A stretch of DNA of 6,201 nt from Caldora sp. SIO3E6 (GCA_010672185.1 JAAHHL010000441.1:1-6201); one strand, 5' to 3'; numbered from the stretch's first letter, positions 1 to 6,073 are shown. Numbers and translations are program-made. Notes: generated from the letters alone by a model not told the origin.

Positions 1-1665
1 ACTGTTTGGCAAGAGTCGGAAATTGAATTTCTCAAGCGATTAGCTATTCAAGTTGGATTCTCTGTAGACCGGGTGAAATTTGCAGACCAACAAAAAGCAG
101 AAACCGAACGCTTCCAGCAACTTAACACCATGATTTCTCAGTTGCGGGAATCTCTCGAAGTTGAACAAGTGTACCATACGACAATTACCAGCATCCGCTC
201 AACCCTGAAAACTGACCGAGCTTTAGTTTATCTCTTTGATGAGAACTGGCAAGGAACTATCGTTGCTGAATCTGTGGGAGAAAACTGGCCTAAAGCTCTG
301 GGGGAAAAAATTGCTGACCCCTGTTTTGTCAACCAATATGTGGAAAAGTACAAACAAGGTCGGGTTAAAGCTACTAATAACATTCATCAAGCTGGCTTAA
401 CTCGTTGTCACCTGGCTCAACTCGAACCCTTCCATGTTAAGGCGAATTTGGTCGCACCAATTCTTGCCTATGGCAAGCTACACGGTTTACTGGTTACCCA
501 TCAGTGCTCTAATCCCCGACATTGGCTCGAGCCGGAAATCAACTTCTTTAAGCAGGTAGCCATTCAAGTTGGTTCAGCACTAGACCAAATAGCTCTCTTG
601 GAACAGCAAAAAGAGGCACGCCAAACCGCTGAAGCAGTATCTCTTGAACAACGTCAGCAAAAAGAAGCACTCCAACAACAACTGCTGGGACTCCTAGAAG
701 AAGTTGAAGGAGCAGCTCGTGGCGATCTTACAGTACGAGCCGAAGTTAGTACAGGAGAAATTGGTACCGTTGCCGACTTCTTCAACGCAGTTATTGAAAG
801 TCTGCGGTCAATTGTTACCCAAGTGAAAACCTCTGCTCTCGAAGTGAATACCTCCCTGGGAGAGAATGAAGGGGCACTCCGTCAACTCTCGGAAGAAACC
901 TTCAAACAAGCAGAGGAAACGACCCGCACCTTGGAATCTGTAGAACAAATGACCTATTCCATCCAAGAAGTGGCTCAGAACGCCCAAAAAGCCGCAGAAG
1001 TATCCCGTGCTTCTTCTGAGACTGCCTTGGAAGGTGGAAAAGTAATGGATCGCACTCTAGAAAACATCTTGGTTCTGCGAGAAACAATTGCCGAAACGGC
1101 GAAAAAAGTTAAGCGGCTTGGTGAATCATCTCAGCAAATTTCTAAAGCTGTCTCACTCATTGAAAAAATTGCCTTACAAACCAACTTGTTAGCGATTAAT
1201 GCTGGTATTGAGGCAGCTCGTGCTGGAGAACAGGGGCAAGGTTTTGCGGTAGTAGCTGAAGAAGTGGGTCAACTTGCAGCTCAGTCAACAGCAGCCACCA
1301 AGGAAATTGAAGCAATTGTAGAAAGTATCCAACAGGAGACGAATCAAGTGGTTGAAGCTATGGAACAGAGTACTACCCAGGTAGTTGAAGGAACAACTCT
1401 AGCGGTCGATGCCAAGCAAAATCTGGAGGACATTCTTCAGGTATCCCGCCAAATTGACCAGTTAGTGCAGTCGATTTCAGATGCCACCGTATCTCAGACA
1501 GAAACGTCTCAGACAATCACTAATTTGATGTCTGAAATGGCTTTTGTCTCAGCTCGCAACTCTGATGCTTCTAATCAAGTTTCTCTATCTTTACAACAAA
1601 CTGTGGAGATCGCACAGAAATTACAGGAGTCCGTAGGTCAGTTCAAAATTGCTGTTGAGGCATAA
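1..1665 (+). CDS. pixJ: PixJ-like methyl-accepting phototaxis receptor with bilin-binding GAF domain (5' partial)
   Basis: The reading frame is open from base 1, so the GTG at 73 is an internal valine codon, not the start; 554 codons are visible. The first 24 residues, with W-x-E-S-E-I-E-F and A-I-Q-V-G, match the end of a GAF domain and resemble the end of the next one. Domains in order: the tail of GAF1; a complete GAF2 (about residues 59-195); a helical linker; a HAMP-like segment (about 229-275); and a chemoreceptor signalling domain (about 285-550). The signalling hairpin tip reads IALQTNLLAINAGIEAARAG, near residue 390. GAF2 has Cys108 in a DPCF motif and Cys136 followed by His, the cyanobacteriochrome DXCF pattern. 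The family senses light and signals to a CheA/CheW-type complex that controls type IV pilus phototaxis. No CheR/CheB-tethering pentapeptide is seen at the C-terminus. The N-terminal membrane segments expected of PixJ lie outside the window. The chemoreceptor call is near certain; orthology to PixJ is inferred from GAF2. Confidence 0.9.
   Translation, partial: TVWQESEIEFLKRLAIQVGFSVDRVKFADQQKAETERFQQLNTMISQLRESLEVEQVYHTTITSIRSTLKTDRALVYLFDENWQGTIVAESVGENWPKALGEKIADPCFVNQYVEKYKQGRVKATNNIHQAGLTRCHLAQLEPFHVKANLVAPILAYGKLHGLLVTHQCSNPRHWLEPEINFFKQVAIQVGSALDQIALLEQQKEARQTAEAVSLEQRQQKEALQQQLLGLLEEVEGAARGDLTVRAEVSTGEIGTVADFFNAVIESLRSIVTQVKTSALEVNTSLGENEGALRQLSEETFKQAEETTRTLESVEQMTYSIQEVAQNAQKAAEVSRASSETALEGGKVMDRTLENILVLRETIAETAKKVKRLGESSQQISKAVSLIEKIALQTNLLAINAGIEAARAGEQGQGFAVVAEEVGQLAAQSTAATKEIEAIVESIQQETNQVVEAMEQSTTQVVEGTTLAVDAKQNLEDILQVSRQIDQLVQSISDATVSQTETSQTITNLMSEMAFVSARNSDASNQVSLSLQQTVEIAQKLQESVGQFKIAVEA
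175..597 (+). other. DXCF-type cyanobacteriochrome GAF domain within the receptor
   Basis: This subregion encodes the only complete GAF domain of the receptor. The codon at 322-324 is the cysteine of D-P-C-F. The codon at 406-408 is the canonical phytochrome-type cysteine, followed by histidine (R-C-H-L). The 28-residue spacing equals that between Cys494 and Cys522 of Thermosynechococcus PixJ as I recall it. The flanking F-H-V-K-A-N-L-V-A-P-I and H-Q-C-S-N-P-R-H-W strings are also typical of chromophore-binding GAF domains. From family knowledge, such domains bind phycocyanobilin, often isomerise it to phycoviolobilin, and switch between blue- and green-absorbing states. Chromophore binding here is inferred from the residues. 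Confidence 0.8.
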
Positions 1666-1670
1666 GTTTA

Positions 1671-1703
1671 GGTGTTAGGTATTAGGTGTTAGGTATTAGG
1701 TGT
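1671..1703. repeat. Heptameric tandem repeat GGTRTTA
   Basis: Four full copies alternate GGTGTTA and GGTATTA, followed by a partial fifth copy; equivalently, the array is a 14-base unit repeated about 2.4 times. It begins five bases after the receptor stop codon. Short heptameric repeats of this kind are common in spacers of filamentous cyanobacteria. Confidence 0.85.
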
Positions 1704-1722
1704 AAAGAAACTTTTGTCAAAT

Positions 1723-1746
1723 CCTATTCCCTATTCCCTATTCCCT
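1723..1746. repeat. Heptameric tandem repeat CCTATTC
   Basis: Three perfect copies of CCTATTC are followed by a CCT remnant. The array lies 19 bases after the GGTRTTA array. Read on the opposite strand the unit is GAATAGG, which resembles GGTATTA only in part, so the two arrays do not form a clean stem. Confidence 0.85.
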
Positions 1747-1826
1747 TGTTTTTTAACACACACAAAAAAGCAGCACCGCTATTTATTTATCAAAGCAACA
1801 GTTCTAGTAGAAGCTAGCAAAATTAT

Positions 1827-1872
1827 TTGACCACAGTGAGAGGGAGGGAGGAGGGAAATTTCACGCGGTCAA
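1827..1872. promoter_or_regulatory. Inverted repeat TTGACC/GGTCAA around a purine-rich G tract, upstream of sigC
   Basis: TTGACC at 1827-1832 and GGTCAA at 1867-1872 are exact reverse complements. Extending outward to 12 bases per arm, 9 of 12 positions pair. The 34-base interior includes a purine run with G tracts at 1842-1844, 1846-1848, 1850-1851 and 1853-1855, close to a G-quadruplex pattern but with one tract of only two Gs. The element ends 105 bases before the sigC start codon. It could be an operator or a leader structure; no known regulator motif is assigned. Confidence 0.35.
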
Positions 1873-1967
1873 TTGATTTCTAGCTGGATGCACCAGCACT
1901 AACGCTCATCCATCTAAGAGCGAGCAACAGTTACACACCAGCATCAAGTTTTCATAGTTTGTAACTT

Positions 1968-1972
1968 AGAGG
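1968..1972 (+). promoter_or_regulatory. Ribosome binding site of sigC
   Basis: AGAGG lies five bases before the ATG at 1978. This supports that start codon, as does the match of the N-terminal residues and overall length to known SigC proteins. Confidence 0.55.
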
Positions 1973-1977
1973 TTATT

Positions 1978-3237
1978 ATGCTAGCTACTTCTTTCTATAC
2001 CAACGCAGAATTCAACCATGACTCCCTTGCTTACAGCTGGGAGACGAATGGCAAAAATCCCGATAGTCATCCGGTGGAAACGGAGCTCGAAGTTACAAAT
2101 CCTGCCAGCTTGACTAAAACTGTTAACCGCCGCACTACGGATTTGGTTCGGTTATACCTTCAAGAAATTGCTCGGGTTCGCTTACTCCGACGAGATGAAG
2201 AAGTCTCGGAAGCTCAAAAAGTACAACGCTATATGCGACTACTGGAGAAACGTACTCATTTGGTGGAGCAAGGAGATGAACTCCTTAAGCAGTTTGTTCA
2301 ACTGATTGATACCCGTGATAGCGAAGCGCTGCTGCAAGCAGATCGTTTGACCTCTCAATTAGGACATCGTCCTGCTCGGGAACGATGGGCTACTGCTGTC
2401 GGTCTAGCAGTTTCTGACCTCAAGTCAAGCATAGCAGCAGGTAAACGGCATTGGGCAGAGTTGGTTGGACTCTCACTTCAGGAGTTAGAACAAATTCAAG
2501 CTGAGGGTGTCCGAGCCAAGGCTCATATGATCAATGCTAACCTACGCTTAGTGGTATCGGTGGCGAAAAAGTACCAAAATCGTGGTCTGGAGCTTCTAGA
2601 TCTTATTCAAGAAGGCACCCTGGGATTGGAGCGAGCTGTTGAAAAATTTGACCCCACTAAAGGTTACCGCTTTAGCACCTATGCCTATTGGTGGATTCGT
2701 CAAGGTATTACCCGCGCGATCGCTACCCAAAGTCGTACTATTCGCCTACCGGTTCACATCACCGAAAAGCTGAATAAAATCAAAAAAGCTCAGCGTAAAA
2801 TCTCCCAGAAAAAAGGTCGCACCCCAACTATCGAAGATATTGCTGTGGAGTTAGAAATGACTGCTCCCCAGGTAAGGGAAGTCTTACTGCGAGTACCTCG
2901 CTCTGTGTCTTTAGAAATCAAAGTGGGCAAAGAAAAAGACACCGAACTAGGAGATTTACTAGAAACCGAGGATACTTCTCCAGAAGATCTCTTAATGCGA
3001 GAAGCACTACAAAACGATTTGCAGCAGCTACTGACAGACTTGACAACCAGGGAACAGGATGTAATTCGGATGCGATTCGGGTTAAAAGATGGTAAATCTT
3101 ATTCTTTAGCAGAAATTGGACGTTCTTTGGAGCTATCTCGCGAACGAGTTCGTCAGATTGAAGCCAAGGCTCTGCAAAAGTTACGCCGTCCTAGCCATCG
3201 CAAACGCTTGTTGGATTACCTGCAAGCTCTCAACTAA
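1978..3237 (+). CDS. sigC: RNA polymerase group 2 sigma factor SigC
   Basis: This 419-residue protein directs RNA polymerase to a subset of promoters. Region 1.2 starts near residue 50 (NRRTTDLVRLYLQEI). A divergent segment follows, then region 2 from about 184 (MINANLRLVVSVAKKYQNRG) to 260. It includes the core-binding D-L-I-Q-E-G and the -10-recognition Y-R-F-S-T-Y-A-Y-W-W-I-R-Q. Region 3 covers about 262-335. Region 4 covers about 345-410, with the helix-turn-helix S-L-A-E-I-G-R-S-L-E-L-S-R-E-R-V-R-Q-I-E. As I remember it, Anabaena SigC is about 416 residues and has the same N-terminal pattern (M-x-A-T-S-F-Y) and close identity throughout. No 1.1 region of the primary sigma type is seen. 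Cyanobacterial SigC has been linked to nutrient stress, carbon/nitrogen balance and, in Anabaena, early heterocyst development; its role here is not shown. Tandem stops TAA TAG end the gene. Group 2 assignment is near certain; the SigC subtype is likely. Confidence 0.93.
   Translation: MLATSFYTNAEFNHDSLAYSWETNGKNPDSHPVETELEVTNPASLTKTVNRRTTDLVRLYLQEIARVRLLRRDEEVSEAQKVQRYMRLLEKRTHLVEQGDELLKQFVQLIDTRDSEALLQADRLTSQLGHRPARERWATAVGLAVSDLKSSIAAGKRHWAELVGLSLQELEQIQAEGVRAKAHMINANLRLVVSVAKKYQNRGLELLDLIQEGTLGLERAVEKFDPTKGYRFSTYAYWWIRQGITRAIATQSRTIRLPVHITEKLNKIKKAQRKISQKKGRTPTIEDIAVELEMTAPQVREVLLRVPRSVSLEIKVGKEKDTELGDLLETEDTSPEDLLMREALQNDLQQLLTDLTTREQDVIRMRFGLKDGKSYSLAEIGRSLELSRERVRQIEAKALQKLRRPSHRKRLLDYLQALN
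2716..2723. repeat. HIP1 octamer GCGATCGC
   Basis: This is a perfect copy of the highly iterated palindrome of cyanobacterial genomes. It lies inside sigC, over codons for the conserved R-A-I-A just after the -10-recognition helix. I noticed no other perfect copy in the window. Confidence 0.8.
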
Positions 3238-3412
3238 TAGTTAAGAGGGGGAAATGGGGAATTGGTTTATTAAGTTACTAGTATAACACAGCTTCAAATA
3301 AGTAGCTAGTTAAAAAATAGACCCAAAAGTAGATGCGATAAGCATGATAAACTTCTTGCTGCTCCCTGTTGGTACTAGTTAATTGAGCACTGTTTACTGC
3401 TCCCCATCTCCC
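3238..3412. other. Convergent spacer with complementary G-rich and C-rich ends
   Basis: This gap separates the stop codons of sigC (+) and the PAS gene (-). A G-rich run at 3247-3260 pairs with a C-rich run at 3401-3414: of 14 positions, 12 are Watson-Crick, one is G-T and one is a mismatch (A3253 with C3408). The 140-base interval makes it a distant stem. A small hairpin, GAGCA at 3385-3389 with TGCTC at 3398-3402, sits near the PAS end. Neither structure is followed by a clear T run, so termination is only possible, not shown. Confidence 0.4.
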
Positions 3413-4666
3413 CTATTTCTTGCTGTTATATAACACCCTCTCTACTGGCTTACATTCTGTAATATCACGAACGAAACTTTGGAAAGCCAATCGATTACCG
3501 TACTCAATAACTCGACTGCTGATTTCTACGGGTATTTCTATACCATCCTTACAGCGGTAGACGCATTCAAAGGTAATATGGCCAGTTGTCCGCAATTCTT
3601 GCACAATTGCATGGCGACGCTCATCACTTATGAGCAACCCGATTTCATCTACTGACAATTGGAGCAGTTCTTGGCGAGTGTAACCTAGTCGCCTAGCTGC
3701 ATTCCAATTAACATTCAAGAAGCGATGGGTTGAGGCATCTATGATAAAGATTGAATCGTTGGCAAACTCGAATAAGTGACGGTACTTTTCTTCTGACTCT
3801 CGCAAAGCTGTTTCCATTTGTTTGCGCTCGGTGATATCTCTAGCAGCACAAACAACTGAATCAATACTTCCATCAGCACTCTGGATAGGACTGAGGATGT
3901 AATCATAGTTTCTATTGCCATGAACAGTGGGGATGCTTAACTCATCGTTTACAGCTCGTCCGGTGGTAAATACTGCCTCCCTTTGGGAAGCAAATGAATT
4001 GGTAATTTCTGGTAAAAAGTCCAATTCCTGGAATGTTTTACCAATGAAGTAGCTCCGCTCAAACCCTAATGCTCGCGCACCTGCTGGGTTGATATAAGTA
4101 TACCGCCCTAGGCGATCATGCACAAAAATTAGGTCTGGAGCAGCACACAGAATTTGCTCAAGAGTTCCCGCATGGTGGATCAGCTGAGTAATGAGTTGAC
4201 GTTGATCATTAACTTGGTGCTCTTCGGAAAAACTCCCTTCGAGCTTTTGATGATCTACTTCTAAGGAAAATACTGAGTTTTCCTTTGTATCCAAAGGCAG
4301 AGGTTCTTCTTTGGCTTCCTGAGCAATGATAGATTCTTGAGCTGCTATAGCACCTAAGGACTTAAATGATGCAATAGACTGCTCTAGTGCTGCTATGATG
4401 CTTAGGGTACTGTTATCTAGATGAGTCTTTGCCCGTAATTCAGCCAGCTGCTCCGAAACAGTGCGAATTTTGTTGTCGAGTTTATTGAGCTGTTGCTGAA
4501 GTGCTTCGGTGGTTACTGGTGCAGGTGTCGAAAATGGTAGACCAAAAGCTTTAGTCAGTGTTTCAACAACCACAGTTGTTTTGTCCGTTCCCTTTGCCTT
4601 GGCTAGAGAAGAAATTTCCTCAGCTAGTGCTAAGGGAAAACGGAAAGTCATGGATTTGGTATTCAT
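3413..4666 (-). CDS. Ribbon-helix-helix and double PAS domain protein, no visible output domain
   Basis: The protein has 417 residues. Residues 1-45 look like a ribbon-helix-helix DNA-binding fold: a short strand (S-M-T-F-R-F-P), a helix (LALAEEISSLAKAKG) and a second helix (DKTTVVVETLTKAFGL). Residues 53-110 are rich in Q, L, E and A and look like a coiled coil. An acidic linker leads to PAS 1 (about 165-282, with A-P-D-L-I-F-V-H-D, Y-I-N-P-A-G-A-R-A-L-G and D-I-T-E-R-K) and PAS 2 (about 292-405, with E-S-E-E-K-Y-R-H-L-F, N-A-A-R-R-L-G-Y and V-R-D-I-T-E). It ends 12 residues after the last D-I-T-E, with no histidine kinase, GGDEF or EAL domain. It is probably cytoplasmic, since no membrane segment is seen. 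From the domains I infer a signal-responsive DNA-binding or adaptor protein; the ligand is unknown. No Shine-Dalgarno sequence precedes the ATG at 4664-4666. Met6 (4649-4651) is an alternative start, but it would remove part of the strand. An ancestral kinase may have been lost. Confidence 0.82.
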   Translation of the reverse strand: MNTKSMTFRFPLALAEEISSLAKAKGTDKTTVVVETLTKAFGLPFSTPAPVTTEALQQQLNKLDNKIRTVSEQLAELRAKTHLDNSTLSIIAALEQSIASFKSLGAIAAQESIIAQEAKEEPLPLDTKENSVFSLEVDHQKLEGSFSEEHQVNDQRQLITQLIHHAGTLEQILCAAPDLIFVHDRLGRYTYINPAGARALGFERSYFIGKTFQELDFLPEITNSFASQREAVFTTGRAVNDELSIPTVHGNRNYDYILSPIQSADGSIDSVVCAARDITERKQMETALRESEEKYRHLFEFANDSIFIIDASTHRFLNVNWNAARRLGYTRQELLQLSVDEIGLLISDERRHAIVQELRTTGHITFECVYRCKDGIEIPVEISSRVIEYGNRLAFQSFVRDITECKPVERVLYNSKK

Positions 4667-5085
4667 TTAGTTAGTCGTACAAAACAAATAAAGTCTCGCA
4701 AGCTCTAACAAGGCTATCTTGGCTAGCACTCAGTCTTACGGCTGGTAAAACAGCTGACAATATCTACCATCAGTAGTATTTTCTTGGCCTTTGACTTTGT
4801 TTTGGTGCTTTATACTAAGTTGGCACAAATGATATTTTTTGGGTAAAGAAAAATACTTGCTCAGGAGCAAAAACTCGTTGGATTCTCTTTGGGCAAGAGG
4901 GAAGATGCAACAGAGTGACGGAAAAAGTTTCATTCCTTGGAGTTGGTAGGTTTGCGTAGTAGATGCTCCTGGAGACCCTCTAGGTTAGACTCTTGGTCAA
5001 AGTAGCTGGCGCATGATGATAAATTTACCGCTATCTTCTCAGCATCAAGCTCTAGCAGTGTGGTTTGTAATACACAGCTGTAGCA

Positions 5086-5160
5086 ACTTATACCAAATTT
5101 TTTCTTTCATGAGATTGGGAGCATTCCCTAAGCCCATAGGATGTTTGGTGTAATATAAGT
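5086..5160. repeat. Imperfect palindromic element, possibly MITE-like
   Basis: ACTTATACCAAA at 5086-5097 is the reverse complement of TTTGGT...TATAAGT at 5144-5160, apart from four extra bases (GTAA) in the right arm. Inside is a small hairpin, GGGA (5117-5120) and TCCC (5125-5128) around GCAT, and an alternative TGGG/CCCA pairing. The 75-base length and nested inversions fit a small dispersed palindrome or an RNA stem-loop. No open frame or target-site duplication is evident. Confidence 0.35.
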
Positions 5161-5474
5161 ACTAACCAAAACCAATATAACTTGAGTATTAGCTCCTTTG
5201 CACTTAGCAACTATCTTTAGGCAGGGTTAAGAACTGGAGCGCCGCAAACACGGATTCCGCTATTATAATCGGACTCGGATGGTAGTAATTACCGTACAAT
5301 TACCAAAAAGACTTGCCATGACCAGCCAAAATGCGCTAAAAGAATATATAACTGCTCCTCTGCCGTAAAACAACTCTACAATCCAGCGTAGTATCAAGAG
5401 TTATCAACTCCAAAGTAGGATATGTTAGTGGAGATCAGGTGTTAGACCTTAGGGAATAGTGTTATACCAAGTCC

Positions 5475-5520
5475 GGTTACACTATGAAACACTTACCAAC
5501 TGATTGGCTCTTTGGTAACC
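5475..5520. repeat. Mutually exclusive hairpins
   Basis: TTACCAA (5493-5499) pairs perfectly with TTGGTAA (5512-5518) around a 12-base loop. The same right arm, read as GTAACC (5515-5520), can instead pair with GGTTAC (5475-5480). The two pairings cannot form together. A copy of TTATACCAA lies just upstream at 5462-5470. Confidence 0.35.
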
Positions 5521-5640
5521 TAAAGCCTAATGCCATATCTCACCAAAATGTCCTGTGGCAAGGCTGGTAGCCGTATAAAGACCAGGAAGCATTTAAAGTT
5601 CAAGCATTTGTAAAAAATCATTTCAACTTAATTAGAGAGT

Positions 5641-5859
5641 ATGATTCCAACAGTTACTCACCCAATGGTGAAGTTACAGCGTCAAGTGCGCTCACTAGTA
5701 GATTCCAAAATTATTAAGACAACTGACCGAATTTGGAAAATTTCCTTGCTTTATGGAGAAGAATGGGCTCACTGGAAGCAGGAACTACTTGAATTTGGCT
5801 TCACTATGCAAGATACAATCGGGGATTTACTAGCCGTGGAAGCCTGGGATGAAGAATGA
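5641..5859 (+). CDS. DUF4327 family small protein
   Basis: This 72-residue protein of unknown function matches the cyanobacterial DUF4327 family in length and pattern. An N-terminal M-V-K-L-Q-R-Q-V-R-S-L-V segment is followed by K-I-I-K-T-T-D-R-I-W-K-I, a central E-W-x-x-W-K-Q-E-L-L-E-F-G-F, and the family's end signature D-x-I-G-D-L-L-x-x-E-x-W-D. No signal peptide or membrane segment is seen. The C-terminus is acidic. The ATG at 5641 follows AGAGAG with a spacing of one base, too close for a good ribosome binding site. Met9 (5665) is a possible alternative start. A TATAAA at 5574-5579 could drive it, without a recognisable -35. It appears to be transcribed alone: a 974-base gap precedes it and a repeat-filled spacer follows. 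It was recognised by pattern memory, not by a search. Confidence 0.8.
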   Translation: MIPTVTHPMVKLQRQVRSLVDSKIIKTTDRIWKISLLYGEEWAHWKQELLEFGFTMQDTIGDLLAVEAWDEE

Positions 5860-5863
5860 GTAT

Positions 5864-5898
5864 GGTCATTGGTCATTGGTCATTGGTCATTGGTCATT
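5864..5898. repeat. Heptameric tandem repeat GGTCATT, five copies
   Basis: Five perfect consecutive copies begin four bases after the DUF4327 stop codon. A further 1.7 copies (TCATTGGTCATT) lie at 5926-5937, separated by a segment with GATTAATC at 5901-5908 and ATTAATC at 5921-5927. Tandem repeats of this kind are frequent between genes in filamentous cyanobacteria. Confidence 0.93.
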
Positions 5899-5947
5899 AG
5901 GATTAATCGTACAAAGGACAATTAATCATTGGTCATTGCTAAAGGGT

Positions 5948-5974
5948 TTGACAAATATTCACTTTTCGTAACAT
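5948..5974 (+). promoter_or_regulatory. Candidate promoter of the Uma2-like gene
   Basis: A perfect -35 TTGACA (5948-5953) is followed after 15 bases by TAACAT (5969-5974), which matches the -10 consensus at four of six positions. The spacing is short. If used, transcription would start near 5981 and give a leader of about 93 bases containing the 6001-6026 hairpin. Confidence 0.35.
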
Positions 5975-6000
5975 AGCTAGCTTCTTTTATGTCTACCTAC

Positions 6001-6026
6001 TTAGGGAGCCCCAAGGGTGCTCCTAG
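6001..6026 (+). other. Bulged stem-loop in the leader of the Uma2-like gene
   Basis: TAGGGAGCCC (6002-6011) pairs with GGTGCTCCTA (6016-6025) around the loop CAAG. There is one bulged G on the left, one bulged T on the right, and nine paired positions. No T run follows, so it is not a standard intrinsic terminator. It could shape the leader of the next gene or end transcripts of DUF4327 inefficiently. Confidence 0.4.
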
Positions 6027-6056
6027 TGGCGTGAAATACCTAACATGATGCAATTG

Positions 6057-6073
6057 ATTCTCAATTCTCAATT
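6057..6073. repeat. ATTCTCA direct repeat abutting a start codon
   Basis: Two perfect copies of ATTCTCA and the first three bases of a third run directly into the ATG at 6074. They occupy the place where a ribosome binding site would be expected, and no Shine-Dalgarno sequence is present. Confidence 0.7.

Larger units (their letters stand above)
1666..1977. other. Receptor-sigC spacer
   Basis: This 312-base gene-free stretch holds two heptameric repeat arrays just after the receptor stop, a T-rich and an A-rich run around 1749-1769, an inverted repeat around a purine tract (1827-1872) and the sigC ribosome binding site. The T6 and A6 runs could pair only weakly, so I do not call a terminator. 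No promoter with two good hexamers was found for sigC, although the length of the spacer suggests that sigC has its own. Confidence 0.6.
4667..5640. other. Gene-poor 974-base region with palindromic elements
   Basis: I find no convincing gene here. It must hold the promoter of the minus-strand PAS gene near 4667-4760, but no strong hexamer pair is visible. Other contents are an imperfect palindrome at 5086-5160, a perfect TATAAT at 5264-5269 without a matching -35, AATTACC repeated at 5287-5293 and 5298-5304, competing hairpins at 5475-5520, and TATAAA at 5574-5579 that could be a -10 for the DUF4327 gene. The 9-mer TTATACCAA occurs at 5088-5096 and 5462-5470. A 28-codon frame at 5484-5570 (start MKHLPTDWLFGN) is open but has no ribosome binding site. 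The region may include decayed repeat elements or a small RNA. Confidence 0.45.

Noticed and set aside
73..75. GTG at 73 as the start codon of the receptor
   Set aside because: The frame is open to base 1 and the 24 upstream codons read as the end of a GAF domain, so this is an internal valine.
902..1087. Minus-strand frame of 61 codons
   Set aside because: It lies wholly inside the receptor signalling domain on the other strand and its product has no recognisable features.
1747..1770. Intrinsic terminator after the receptor
   Set aside because: The only pairing is a weak T6/A6 stem without GC pairs.
3275..3412. Read-through extension of the PAS gene past its TAG
   Set aside because: The frame stays open for about 44 codons after the stop, but the translation shows no kinase or other domain, and an open run of that length is not rare by chance.
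3739..3921. Minus-strand frame of 60 codons
   Set aside because: It overlaps the PAS protein in another frame on the same strand, across a well-conserved PAS region.
4736..4933. Minus-strand frame of 65 codons in the long spacer
   Set aside because: Composition looks like translated spacer, no family pattern is seen, and the AAGGA before its ATG is too close to act as a ribosome binding site.
5080..5093. NtcA-like site GTA-N8-TAC
   Set aside because: The six fixed bases are expected about once or twice by chance in this window, it overlaps the left arm of a palindrome, and no -10 of the right spacing follows.
5013..5153. Plus-strand frame of 46 codons
   Set aside because: No ribosome binding site or recognisable pattern, and it runs through the palindromic element.
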